A stretch of 35,501 nucleotides of DNA, taken from Alphaproteobacteria bacterium. Its GTDB lineage: Bacteria; Pseudomonadota; Alphaproteobacteria; Micavibrionales; Micavibrionaceae. The position numbers were made by a program, and so were the translations under genes. The stretch covers positions 1-35,501 of the forward strand of contig JAERIN010000013.1 in assembly GCA_016757515.1 (NCBI GenBank). The letters run 5' to 3'. The notes under the pieces are model-generated. The model was given only the letters and a program-made list of their open reading frames with translations, was not told the DNA's origin and ran no database searches. Of this stretch, positions 1 to 7,501 are shown one piece after another (the stretch's first letter is position 1; each line of letters begins with the position of its first letter).

Positions 1-1
1 G

Positions 2-604
2 GCCAAGGAGCTGGCCCGCCAACTCCGCGCAGACGGGCGCTATCAGGTCTACCTCACGCGGGAGGACGACCGGGCCCTGTCCCTCGCGGACCGGGTGACC
101 TTCGCCCGCACAAAAAAGGCGGACCTGTTCCTCTCCATCCACGCGGACAGCATCGGCAAGCCCGCCGTCCGTGGGGCCTCGGTTTACACCCTGTCCGAGA
201 CGGCCTCAGACGCACAGACCGCGAAGCTGGCCGTGAGGGAGAACCGGGCGGACATCCTCGCAGGCCTGGACCTGACGCACGAGGATCCGCAGGTGACCAC
301 CATCCTGATTGACCTCGCGCAGCGGGACTCCCTGAACAAGGCAGGCTTTCTGGCCGAGGCCCTGGTGCGCGTGCTCTCAGAGCGGGGGGTCACGATCTTG
401 GAGAACCCCCACCGCTACGCGGGCTTTGCGGTGCTGAAAGCGCCCGACATCCCCTCTGTCCTCATAGAGGCCGGGTTTTTGTCCAATAGGGCGGAGGCGC
501 AGGCCCTTGCAGACCCGGGGCACCGGCGCAAGATCGCCGCAGCCATAAAGCGGGGCGTGGACGCCTATGCCGCCCGGATTGTGCGGACAGCCCAGGCGCG
601 GTAG
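2..604 (+). CDS. N-acetylmuramoyl-L-alanine amidase, C-terminal part (5' end cut by window)
   Basis: This is the C-terminal two hundred residues of a zinc-dependent Amidase_3 (AmiC-type) peptidoglycan amidase, which cuts the bond between N-acetylmuramic acid and the stem peptide in the periplasm during cell separation. The frame is open from base 2, so the start lies outside. Visible landmarks are TREDDRALSLADRV, which precedes the zinc histidine in SIHAD, and VLIEAGFLSN, which holds the catalytic glutamate. The N-terminal signal peptide, any AMIN domain and the first zinc ligands are not in the window. The gene ends 11 bases before the convergent deacetylase-like gene. In many alphaproteobacteria this amidase sits next to a penicillin-binding protein, but nothing upstream can be seen. 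Family call is firm; exact paralog is not. Confidence 0.9.
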   Translation, partial: AKELARQLRADGRYQVYLTREDDRALSLADRVTFARTKKADLFLSIHADSIGKPAVRGASVYTLSETASDAQTAKLAVRENRADILAGLDLTHEDPQVTTILIDLAQRDSLNKAGFLAEALVRVLSERGVTILENPHRYAGFAVLKAPDIPSVLIEAGFLSNRAEAQALADPGHRRKIAAAIKRGVDAYAARIVRTAQAR

Positions 605-615
605 GCGCTGGGGCT

Positions 616-1629
616 CTACTCCGCGTGGGTGAACAGCCGCCCGTACCACCGCCACCGCCCCTCGGGGCCCGGCAGGGTGCAGTTCAGGCGTGTGCGGGGG
701 GCGGACAGGGGCGCGCCAGCGCGTACCTCCACCCTCTGGCCGATACGCGCGGCCTCCACCCGCCCCTGGCCGGAGACAAAACAGGCCAGGCGCGTGAGGT
801 CCAGCCCGTCCGGCGCGGTGAAGCCAATCGCCGGGTCGTCCGTGTCCAAGAGGGGGTCCGCCGGGCTCGCATCCCGCACAGGCAGGGGCAATGCGTCCAG
901 CACAAGGGCCAGGCGGTCCGGGGCTCCGTAGCCCTCTGTCATCACAAAGCGGGGCAAGGCCAGGGGGTCGCTCCCCTGGTGCGCCGCGCCGGAGTCCAGC
1001 GTCAGCGCCCAGCGGAAACCGGCGTCTCGCGCGGCGGCCTGGGCACCCAAAGACCAAGCCCCAAAGGGGTACGACACGATGTTGGCCTCTTGCCCAAAGC
1101 GGGCCGCGTGCGCCGCGCGCGCCCGGTTCAGGGACGCTAGGGCCTGTGTGTGCGGGGACCCGGCCAGGCGGGCGTAAGAGGCCGGGAGCAGGCCCAAAGA
1201 CGCACCGCGCATCCGCGCCACGCGGCGCAGGTCCGCCCAAGTGAGGTAGTCTGGGTCGCCAGAGCCCGCGGCGTCTGGGGCATAGAGCAGAGTAAAGGGT
1301 ATTCTGCGGGCCTCCAGTGCCTCCGCCGCCGGCAGGGCGGAGCGGTAGCCGCCCTCCAGCGTCACGGCCACCGCGCCGGAGGGCAGGTCCTCCCCCCCCG
1401 CGAGGGACTGAAGGGCCTCTGGCAGGGGCAAGACGGTCCGCCCTGCGAGGGTTTCTATGTGCTGGGCGAACACCTCTGCGCGCAGAGACTGGGCAGGCAG
1501 CGCGTCCTCACCCACGCGCTGATAGGCCAGGATGACCAGGGACGAGGCGTCCCCAGGCAAGGCCGCAGGGCCAGCCGCCAGAGCGGGCCAAGCGAGGAAG
1601 AGAAGAAGGACAAGGGCTTGTCTCGGCAC
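616..1629 (-). CDS. Polysaccharide deacetylase-like secreted protein, probably catalytically inactive
   Basis: A 337-residue protein with a signal peptide (VPRQALVLLLFLAWPALAA, then GP) and a NodB-like polysaccharide deacetylase fold. The fold is recognised from the order of motifs, but the key residues are changed. The usual TFDDGY metal and base motif reads TLEGGY (residues 90-95). YHR reads YQR (36-38). The HxxxH zinc-ligand stretch is replaced by LGLLPASYARL. SYPFG (186-190) is kept. This suggests a pseudoenzyme that binds rather than deacetylates a glycan; that is inference. I chose the GTG at 1629 because it places the signal peptide at the N-terminus. An ATG at 1683 would add 18 residues and would share a CATG with the start of the divergent reductase. 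It is convergent with the amidase gene. Confidence 0.7.
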   Translation of the reverse strand: MPRQALVLLLFLAWPALAAGPAALPGDASSLVILAYQRVGEDALPAQSLRAEVFAQHIETLAGRTVLPLPEALQSLAGGEDLPSGAVAVTLEGGYRSALPAAEALEARRIPFTLLYAPDAAGSGDPDYLTWADLRRVARMRGASLGLLPASYARLAGSPHTQALASLNRARAAHAARFGQEANIVSYPFGAWSLGAQAAARDAGFRWALTLDSGAAHQGSDPLALPRFVMTEGYGAPDRLALVLDALPLPVRDASPADPLLDTDDPAIGFTAPDGLDLTRLACFVSGQGRVEAARIGQRVEVRAGAPLSAPRTRLNCTLPGPEGRWRWYGRLFTHAE

Positions 1630-1681
1630 GGGCTGTGGTCCATAGTTTCCGGGCCCCTGCCCTAGCACGAAAGGCTGCGCC

Positions 1682-2263
1682 ATGCACGAGGATACACACG
1701 ATCTGCTCTTCCGCGCCGCGCGGACCCACAGCGCCTGGACGGACCGGCCCGTGGGGGAAGCGGAGATACAGGCCCTGTACGACTTGGCCAAGTGGGGCCC
1801 CACGGCGGCAAACGGCTGCCCCGGGCGCTTTGTTTTTGTGGCCTCTCCGGAGGGCAAGGCCCGCCTGAAGCCACACCTTGCCCCCGGGAATGTGGACAAG
1901 ACCATGGCCGCGCCCGTCACCGCGATTGTGGCCCACGACACGGCGTTTTTTGAGGCTCTGCCCCGCCTGTTCCCCTACACGGACGCGCGGGCCTGGTACG
2001 CGGACAGCCCTGACCTGGCCCAGGAGACAGCTTTCCGCAACGGGACCCTCCAGGCCGCCTACCTCATCATGGCCGCGCGGGCGCTGGGCCTGGACTGCGG
2101 GCCCATGTCCGGCTTTGACGCAGCCGGCGTGAAGCAGGCGTTTTTTGCCGATGCGCCCACCGTTGAGCCCAACGTCCTCATCAACCTGGGCCATGGCGAC
2201 GCCTCCAAGCTCCACCCGCGCGCGCCACGCCTCACCTTTGATGAGGCGTGCAAAATCGTCTAG
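1682..2263 (+). CDS. RutE/HadB-family nitroreductase (malonic semialdehyde reductase type)
   Basis: A complete 193-residue flavin-dependent nitroreductase of the RutE/HadB subfamily, which reduces malonic semialdehyde to 3-hydroxypropionate in the E. coli uracil-degradation pathway. Subfamily signatures are [17 protein letters not shown] near residue 38, [14 protein letters not shown] in the middle, [12 protein letters not shown] near residue 140 and the terminal NLGHGD. The length matches E. coli RutE (about 196). No other rut genes are nearby, so the physiological substrate here is open and I give no symbol. The start ATG lies immediately beside the divergent deacetylase gene. The stop TAG overlaps the proposed GTG start of tsaB by one base, so the two are probably co-translated. 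Confidence 0.85.
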   Translation: MHEDTHDLLFRAARTHSAWTDRPVGEAEIQALYDLAKWGPTAANGCPGRFVFVASPEGKARLKPHLAPGNVDKTMAAPVTAIVAHDTAFFEALPRLFPYTDARAWYADSPDLAQETAFRNGTLQAAYLIMAARALGLDCGPMSGFDAAGVKQAFFADAPTVEPNVLINLGHGDASKLHPRAPRLTFDEACKIV

Positions 2264-2727
2264 TGGCCCTCCTGGCGATAGACACGAGCCTTAGGGCCTG
2301 CGGCGTGGCGGTCACGGTCGGCCCCTGGGCGTTGGAGGCCATGGCGCGCGGGCAGGACGCACGCCTTGTCCCCCTGGTGGGGGAGGTCCTGGCCCAGGCG
2401 GGCCTTACATATGAGGGCTTGACCGGCGTGGTCGTGGCCGTAGGGCCGGGGAGCTTCACGGGCACCCGCGTGGGACTGGCCGCCGCGCAGGGCCTCGCCC
2501 TGGCCCTGGACATTCCCGTCCACGGCGCCTCCACTCTGGACGCGCTCGGCCTGGGCCCGGACCTGACGGAGGACCAAAAGGCCGCCCTCGTTGAGGGCCG
2601 CGTGGCGCCGCCGGACCCGCGCGCCTATCTGGACCTGTTCGCCCAGGGCCGGGCGACCCTGCCCCCGCAGCCGCTCTACCTGCGCCCGCCGGGGGTCACG
2701 CCCCCCGCAAAGGGCAGAGGCCGCTAA
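2263..2727 (+). CDS. tsaB: TsaB-like tRNA t6A biosynthesis protein, unusually short
   Basis: TsaB is the non-catalytic partner of TsaD in the complex that makes N6-threonylcarbamoyladenosine at position 37 of ANN-decoding tRNAs. The N-terminal half is typical: LLAIDTSLRACGVAV at the start and VGPGSFTGTRVGLAAAQGLA near residue 60. The protein is only 154 residues against roughly 210-230 for the family. After the sequence TLDALG it jumps to a tail ending PLYLRPP, which normally closes a full TsaB. About 60 residues of the second ASKHA-type domain therefore seem to be missing. The GTG at 2263 matches the family start and overlaps the preceding stop by one base; a GTG at 2248 is an alternative. 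The 3' end overlaps ribF by four bases, tail to tail. Confidence 0.8.
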   Translation: MALLAIDTSLRACGVAVTVGPWALEAMARGQDARLVPLVGEVLAQAGLTYEGLTGVVVAVGPGSFTGTRVGLAAAQGLALALDIPVHGASTLDALGLGPDLTEDQKAALVEGRVAPPDPRAYLDLFAQGRATLPPQPLYLRPPGVTPPAKGRGR

Positions 2728-3656
2728 CCGGGTCCGGGGCGCCCAGCCAGGACCGCGCGGGCCTGATCGCAGTCCAGGGCCATCTGCGCCACCAGGGCGT
2801 CCAGGCTCGCGAAGCGTGCCTCTCCGCGCAGGCGCGCCACGGGCCGCACGCGCAGGACCTGTCCATAGAGGTCCCCCTCAAAGTCCAGGATGTGCGCCTC
2901 CACCTGTGCGACGGGCAGGGCAAACATGGGGCGTATCCCGATGTTCAGAGCCGCCGCCCGCCACGCCGCCTCGCCAGGCAAAAGGACCTGGCCCGCATAC
3001 ACGCCATAGGCCGGGTGCACGGCTGGCCCCAGAGACATGTTCGCCGTGGGATAGCCAAGGTCGCGGCCACGCTGATCCCCCCGCACGACCTCACCCCAAA
3101 CCTCCCACGCCCAGCCAAGAAGGGCTGCGGCCTCGTCCATGTGTCCATGGCGCAGGAGGCCGCGGATGCGGCTGGCGGATATGGGCTCCCCGCCATCCTT
3201 GGCCTTGTCCACCGCCGTCACAGGCAGGCCGGCCGCGCGGATGTCTGCGGGCGTGCCGGCACGGATCTGTCCAAAGCGGAAGTCTGCCCCCACGACAACG
3301 TGCGCGGAGGCAAGGCCCCGGACGAGGATATCCCGGACAAAGGCCTCTGGCGGGAGGGAGGCCACCTCCCAGTCAAAGGGCAGGCTGTAGAGCGTCTCCA
3401 CGCCCTGGGCCTCCAGGCGGTGGTGCTTGAGTGGCGCGGGGGTAAGGCGGCCAGGCGGGTCGTCAGGGCGCAGCACCGCACGGGGGTGGGGCTCAAAGGT
3501 CAGGGCGGCCAGGGGGCGCCCCTCGGCCTCCGCCACGGCGCGCGCCGCTGCCAACAGTGCCTGGTGCCCCCGGTGGACTCCGTCAAAGTTCCCCACAGCC
3601 ACCACCGCCCCCCGTGCGTCCGGCGGCAGGCCCGCATGAGTCCCATACACGCGCAT
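2724..3656 (-). CDS. ribF: Bifunctional riboflavin kinase / FAD synthetase
   Basis: A complete 310-residue RibF, which phosphorylates riboflavin to FMN and adenylylates FMN to FAD in the cytoplasm. The N-terminal nucleotidyltransferase domain shows VGNFDGVHRGHQ (residues about 20-31) and ISASRIRGLL, the counterpart of the ISSTxIR motif. The C-terminal flavokinase domain shows DLGYPTANM, NIGIRPMF and AHILDFEGDLYG. Length is normal. The start ATG at 3656 is preceded by an AGGA sequence at about six bases. No riboflavin pathway genes are adjacent. In many proteobacteria ribF lies beside ileS, but here ileS is about 30 kb away. Confidence 0.93.
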   Translation of the reverse strand: MRVYGTHAGLPPDARGAVVAVGNFDGVHRGHQALLAAARAVAEAEGRPLAALTFEPHPRAVLRPDDPPGRLTPAPLKHHRLEAQGVETLYSLPFDWEVASLPPEAFVRDILVRGLASAHVVVGADFRFGQIRAGTPADIRAAGLPVTAVDKAKDGGEPISASRIRGLLRHGHMDEAAALLGWAWEVWGEVVRGDQRGRDLGYPTANMSLGPAVHPAYGVYAGQVLLPGEAAWRAAALNIGIRPMFALPVAQVEAHILDFEGDLYGQVLRVRPVARLRGEARFASLDALVAQMALDCDQARAVLAGRPGPG

Positions 3657-3735
3657 GGGGCTTCCTAGCACCCAGGCGCAGGCGTGTGCCAGAGGCCACG
3701 ACCTCCACCGGCACGGGGCACTGCCGGACGTAAGA

Positions 3736-3765
3736 TTGACGGGCCCCGGCCCGGTGTGGGAGAAT
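3736..3765 (+). promoter_or_regulatory. Candidate promoter/operator of the toxin-antitoxin pair
   Basis: TTGACG (3736-3741) and GAGAAT (3760-3765) are spaced by 18 bases, seven bases before the antitoxin ATG. The spacer holds the palindrome GGGCCCCGGCCC (3741-3752), a plausible operator for autoregulation. The -10 match is weak and no start site is known. Confidence 0.3.
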
Positions 3766-3771
3766 GGGGCT

Positions 3772-4035
3772 ATGAAGACCTTTGCACCAGAAGGAAGCGA
3801 TGCGGGCCGGGGCCGCAAGAGCACGGCATGGGCTACGGCCTCTAGGGCTGGGCGTGATGCGGCCACGGGGCGGTTTGTTCCCGCTAAATCTAAGGGGAAG
3901 ACAACGGCCGCAAAAAGCACACTGCGCACCACTAGCCTTCTGGAGAGTGTCCAGGCCATGCGCGGCTCCCTCGCGCCAGAGTTCGCGGGCATGACCACGG
4001 CGGAGATTATGCACCTCCTGCGCGGGGATGAGTGA
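3772..4035 (+). CDS. Putative antitoxin of a VapBC-like pair
   Basis: An 87-residue basic protein directly upstream of, and overlapping by eight bases, a PIN-domain toxin gene. That order, size and overlap are typical of a type II antitoxin, which neutralises the toxin and represses the operon. The N-terminal half is rich in Lys, Arg, Ala and Thr and low in structure (GRKSTAWATASRAGRDAATG, then RFVPAKSKGK), and I see no clear AbrB, ribbon-helix-helix or helix-turn-helix domain. The C-terminal part (LLESVQAMRGSLAPEFAG then MTTAEIMHLLRG) is predicted to be helical and is the likely toxin-binding region. The assignment rests mainly on context. A strong ribosome-binding site is not evident. Confidence 0.6.
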   Translation: MKTFAPEGSDAGRGRKSTAWATASRAGRDAATGRFVPAKSKGKTTAAKSTLRTTSLLESVQAMRGSLAPEFAGMTTAEIMHLLRGDE

Positions 4036-4450
4036 TGCGGCCATGCCGGACGTCCTTGTGGACGCGAACGTTCTGATAGACATCATGGCCCCGGACCCCG
4101 TCTGGGCCGACTGGTCGCAGCAAGCCGTCCTGGAGGCTGGGCATCGGGGCCGCCTCATAATCAACCCCATCATCCTTGCGGAGGTCTCGGCCTGCCACGA
4201 GTCCCGCGAGCGGGTAGAGCGCCTCTTGCCCCCTAACCTGTTTGTGCGGGAGCACCTGCCGTGGGCGGCGGCCTTCCCGGCGGGGCAGGCCTTTGTGGCG
4301 TACCGCCGGGCGGGAGGGACCCGGACGGCCCCACTGCCAGACTTCTACATAGGGGCCCACGCCCAGGTGAAGGGGCACGCCATCCTCACCCGAGATACGC
4401 GCCGCTACCGGACCCATTTTCCCGGGGTGCCCCTGGTCTGTCCCGGCTAA
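4028..4450 (+). CDS. vapC: PIN-domain ribonuclease toxin, VapC family
   Basis: A 140-residue PIN-domain protein. VapC toxins are Mg-dependent endoribonucleases that cut tRNA or rRNA and stop growth when the antitoxin is lost. The acidic residues of the active site are in place: VDANVLIDI near the N-terminus, ILAEVSA, LPDFYIGAHA and ILTRDTRRYRTHFPGV. The fold is complete and the length is usual, so the toxin is likely functional. The start at 4028 overlaps the antitoxin stop; the ATG at 4043 (MPDVLVDAN) is an equally reasonable start. The pair sits between ribF and nadA, two housekeeping loci, which fits a small acquired module. Confidence 0.85.
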   Translation: MSDAAMPDVLVDANVLIDIMAPDPVWADWSQQAVLEAGHRGRLIINPIILAEVSACHESRERVERLLPPNLFVREHLPWAAAFPAGQAFVAYRRAGGTRTAPLPDFYIGAHAQVKGHAILTRDTRRYRTHFPGVPLVCPG

Positions 4451-4521
4451 AGGTGCGCTTTTGCCCTTGACCCGCGCCGCGCGGGGGGTACCTTTCACCC
4501 TCTGCAGCATAGGGGAACGTC

Positions 4522-5490
4522 ATGCCCACAGCACAAGAGATTTACGAGCAAAGCCTCTCCGGCGTGTATATGCCGGAGCACTGGGCCGCGCTCGCGCCGC
4601 TGGTGGACGAGATAAACACCCTGAAGCGCGCGAAGAACGCCATCATCCTTGCCCACAACTATATGACCCCGGATATCTTCTATGGCGTGGCCGACGTCGT
4701 GGGGGACTCCCTGGCCCTGGCGCAGAAGGCCGCCGCAACGGACGCGGACATCATCGTGCAGGCCGGGGTCCACTTTATGGCCGAGACGTCAAAGCTGCTC
4801 TGCCCAGACAAGACCGTCCTCATCCCAGACCTAGAGGCCGGGTGCTCTCTGGCCGCGTCCATCACGGCGGACGACGTGGCCTTGATACGAGAAAAATACC
4901 CCGGCGCGGCGGTGGTGACGTATGTGAACACAAGTGCGGCGGTGAAGGCTGCGTCGGACTATTGCTGTACTTCGGGCAACGCCCTGAAGATTGTTGAGTC
5001 CATCCCGCATGAGGAGATTATCTTTCTGCCGGACGCATACCTGGCGGACTTCGTGGCCGGCAAGACGGCCAAGACCATCCGCGCGTGGAAAGGCACATGC
5101 GAGGTGCATGAGCGCTTCACGCCTGCGGATATCACCAAGTTCCGGGCGGACTTCCCCGGCGTGGTGGTCCTGGCCCACCCAGAGTGCCCGCCGGAGGTCC
5201 TGGCCGAGGTGGACTACACCGGCTCCACGGCGCAGATGCAGGCCTATGTGGAGCGGGAGCGGCCGGCGCGGGTGGTGCTGCTGACCGAGTGCTCCATGAG
5301 CGACAACATCGCGGCGGCCAACCCGGACATTGAGATGGTCCGCACGTGCCAGCTGTGCCCGCACATGAAGCGCATCACCCTGCCCAAGATATTGCGGAGC
5401 CTGAAGGAGGGCGTGCACGAGGTGACCATCCCCGATGGGGTGGCCGTGGCCGCGCGGCGGGCCGTGCAGCGGATGCTGGAGTTGAGTTGA
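4522..5490 (+). CDS. nadA: Quinolinate synthase A
   Basis: A complete 322-residue NadA, a [4Fe-4S] enzyme that condenses iminoaspartate with dihydroxyacetone phosphate to quinolinate in de novo NAD synthesis. Clear blocks are AIILAHNYMTPDI, GDSLALAQKAA, AGVHFMAETSKLLCPDK, IPDLEAGCSLA, PDAYLADFVA, HPECPPEV and TCQLCPHMKRITL. The cluster cysteines are those in LLCPDK or GCSL, GTCEVHE and CQLC. The stop overlaps the nadC start by one base (TGATG), so the two are translationally coupled. No nadB or aspartate dehydrogenase is in the window, so the iminoaspartate source must be elsewhere. Confidence 0.96.
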   Translation: MPTAQEIYEQSLSGVYMPEHWAALAPLVDEINTLKRAKNAIILAHNYMTPDIFYGVADVVGDSLALAQKAAATDADIIVQAGVHFMAETSKLLCPDKTVLIPDLEAGCSLAASITADDVALIREKYPGAAVVTYVNTSAAVKAASDYCCTSGNALKIVESIPHEEIIFLPDAYLADFVAGKTAKTIRAWKGTCEVHERFTPADITKFRADFPGVVVLAHPECPPEVLAEVDYTGSTAQMQAYVERERPARVVLLTECSMSDNIAAANPDIEMVRTCQLCPHMKRITLPKILRSLKEGVHEVTIPDGVAVAARRAVQRMLELS

Positions 5491-6320
5491 TGCTGCCTCA
5501 CGACGCCCTTATCCACCGCGCCCTGGCCGAGGACCTGGGCGCGCGGGGGGACGTGACGAGCGCCCTTGTCATCCCCGAGTCCGCGCGGGCGGAGGCGGTG
5601 ATGCGCGCGCGCACGCCGGGCGTGGTGGCCGGGATGGCCGTGGCGGCGCGTGCGTTTGCGCTCTGCGGCGCGGTGGAGGAGGTCCTTGCGCTCGACGGCG
5701 CGGCTGTGGACGCGGGCGCGATCCTGATGCGCGTCACGGGCCCCGCGCGGGCGGTGCTGGCGGCGGAGCGCGTGGCCCTGAACCTCGCCTGCCGGCTGTC
5801 CGGCATCGCCACGGCCACGGCGGGCATGGTGGCCGAGGCTGCCGGGACAAAGGCCCGCATCGCCGCCACGCGGAAGACCGCCCCCGGCCTGCGGGCCCTG
5901 GAGAAGGCCGCCGTGGAGGCGGGGGGCGGCGCACCGCACCGCTATGGCCTCTACGACGCCATCCTTATCAAGGACAACCACATCGCCATCGCCGGGGGCG
6001 TCGCGCCCGCCCTTGCCGCCGCGCGCGGCGGGGCGGGGCACATGCTCACCGTCGCGGTGGAGGTGGACACCCTGGGCCAACTGGCTGAGGTCCTGGCCGC
6101 GCCAGCCCCGCCGGACAGCGTCCTTTTGGACAACATGGCCCTGGACGAGGCGCGGGAGGCCGTGGCCATGGTGGCCGGGCGCTTTGTCGTGGAGTACTCC
6201 GGCTCCGTCCGCCCGGGGCGCGTGGCCCCCATCGCCGCCACGGGCATGGACGTTATCTCCAGCGGCTGGCTCACCCACTCCGCCCCCGCCCTGGACCTGG
6301 GCCTGGACGTTAATACATAG
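5490..6320 (+). CDS. nadC: Nicotinate-nucleotide pyrophosphorylase (carboxylating)
   Basis: A complete 276-residue NadC (quinolinate phosphoribosyltransferase), which converts quinolinate and PRPP to nicotinate mononucleotide, CO2 and pyrophosphate. It is the step directly after NadA and is read from the overlapping ATG. Signatures are EDLGARGDVTSALV near the N-terminus, ALNLACRLSGIAT, ATRKTAPGLRALEK, GGGAPHRYGLYDAILIKDNH and LLDNMALDEA. The usual LEASGGI motif reads VEYSGSVRPG, a modest departure in an otherwise standard protein. The 3' end overlaps cydB tail to tail by 11 bases. Confidence 0.95.
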   Translation: MLPHDALIHRALAEDLGARGDVTSALVIPESARAEAVMRARTPGVVAGMAVAARAFALCGAVEEVLALDGAAVDAGAILMRVTGPARAVLAAERVALNLACRLSGIATATAGMVAEAAGTKARIAATRKTAPGLRALEKAAVEAGGGAPHRYGLYDAILIKDNHIAIAGGVAPALAAARGGAGHMLTVAVEVDTLGQLAEVLAAPAPPDSVLLDNMALDEAREAVAMVAGRFVVEYSGSVRPGRVAPIAATGMDVISSGWLTHSAPALDLGLDVNT

Positions 6321-7329
6321 GCTCCGCCCCAACCTTGCCCCGGAAGGTGTAGTGGCAAAAGGCCGTGTAGGCCAGAATAACGGGGAGCATCAGGGCCGCG
6401 CCCACCAGCATCAGGGAGAGCGAGGTCCCCGCCGCCGCCGCCCCGGCAAGGGGGATGGTGTAGGGCACGACCCACGGCCACAGGCTCACCCCTATGCCGA
6501 CAAAGCCCAGGAGGAATATGGCGGAGGACCAGACAAAGGGCCAATACTGCTCCCCCCGGATGAGGCTGCGCGAGGCTGCGAAGATGACCAAAAGCATGAG
6601 GCACGGCAGCACAGCCAGATAATAGATATTCGGCTCTGACATCCACCGATTCAACAGGTGCGGGTGCAGCGTGGGCACCCACAGGGAAACAATGCCCCAC
6701 ACCGCCGCCACGATGATGAGAGCGTACTCCGCCGCACCCCTGGCCCAGGACTGCGTGAGGCCCTCGTTTTTCATCACGGTCCATGTAGCGCCCAACAGGG
6801 CGTACCCCGCAACAACGCCCAGGCCCGTCACCATGGAAAAGGCCGTAAGCCAGTCAAACGCACCCCCGGCAAAGACCCGGCCCTGCACAACGAAACCTTG
6901 CGTTATCCCCCCCAGGATGGCCCCCTGGAAGAACGCGGCCAGGAGAGAGCCAAAGTGGAACGCCTGCCCCCACCAGAACCGCCCGCGCGCGCGCGCCTTA
7001 AACCGGAACTCAAACGCCACGCCCCGGAAGATCAGAGCCAAAAGCATGGCCATAACAGGGATGTAGAGTGCGGGCATGACGATGGCATAGGCCAGGGGAA
7101 ACGCGGCGAACAGGCCGCCCCCGCCGAGGACCAGCCAGGTCTCGTTCGCGTCCCAGAAGGGGGCGATGGAGTTCATCATCTTGTCCTGGCACTTCTCGCT
7201 GGGCGCGAAGGGGAAGAGGATGCCCACGCCCAGGTCAAACCCGTCCAGGAGGACATAGAGCAGGACGGCGGTGCCGATGAGGCCGCCCCAGATGAGGGGA
7301 AGGTCCAAGACATTTTCAAATGTGAACAT
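6310..7329 (-). CDS. cydB: Cytochrome bd-type ubiquinol oxidase subunit II, without adjacent cydA
   Basis: A complete 339-residue polytopic membrane protein of the CydB/CioB family, the haem-free partner subunit of the bd oxidase that reduces oxygen with quinol in the inner membrane. Signatures are LDGFDLGVGILFPF near residue 28, WDANETWLVLGGGGLFAAFP near 60, and FRGVAFEFR near 105. Hydrophobic segments along the whole length fit eight or nine helices. cydA normally lies immediately upstream. Here the 172 bases upstream hold no gene and are followed by the divergent lexA-like gene, so cydA is elsewhere or absent. A short CIO-type length is consistent with a cyanide-insensitive-type oxidase, but that cannot be settled from this subunit. 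Confidence 0.93.
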   Translation of the reverse strand: MFTFENVLDLPLIWGGLIGTAVLLYVLLDGFDLGVGILFPFAPSEKCQDKMMNSIAPFWDANETWLVLGGGGLFAAFPLAYAIVMPALYIPVMAMLLALIFRGVAFEFRFKARARGRFWWGQAFHFGSLLAAFFQGAILGGITQGFVVQGRVFAGGAFDWLTAFSMVTGLGVVAGYALLGATWTVMKNEGLTQSWARGAAEYALIIVAAVWGIVSLWVPTLHPHLLNRWMSEPNIYYLAVLPCLMLLVIFAASRSLIRGEQYWPFVWSSAIFLLGFVGIGVSLWPWVVPYTIPLAGAAAAGTSLSLMLVGAALMLPVILAYTAFCHYTFRGKVGAEPMY

Positions 7330-7436
7330 GATGCAAAATCTCCAAGGACAACGGTTTGCGCCTAGGCCGCTTATAAACGCTTAGGGCGGCGGGCGCTAGC
7401 CCAGCGCGCGACCAGAACCCTGCCCCGCCACATAAA

Positions 7437-7466
7437 TTGACACGCACCCCCAGCCTCCTCTAGGAA
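7437..7466 (+). promoter_or_regulatory. Weak candidate promoter of the lexA-like gene
   Basis: TTGACA (7437-7442) is followed after 18 bases by TAGGAA (7461-7466), 35 bases before the lexA-like ATG. The -35 box is perfect and the -10 box poor. I looked for the alphaproteobacterial SOS box (GTTC-N7-GTTC) here and did not find it. Confidence 0.3.
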
Positions 7467-7501
7467 GGGCCAGAGAGCGACAACCAAAGGGCCCCGCCGC
7501 C

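Noticed and set aside
377-1240. Minus-strand frame overlapping the amidase and the deacetylase-like gene
   Set aside because: Arg/Gly/Pro-rich composition with no family match, antisense to the amidase and in the wrong frame of the deacetylase-like gene; a shadow frame.
1684-1941. Extended N-terminus of the deacetylase-like protein
   Set aside because: It lies wholly antisense to the start of the RutE-type gene and would bury the signal peptide about 100 residues inside the protein.
7330-7501. SOS box in the cydB-lexA intergenic region
   Set aside because: Only a single GAAC half-site is present; no GTTC-N7-GTTC pair.
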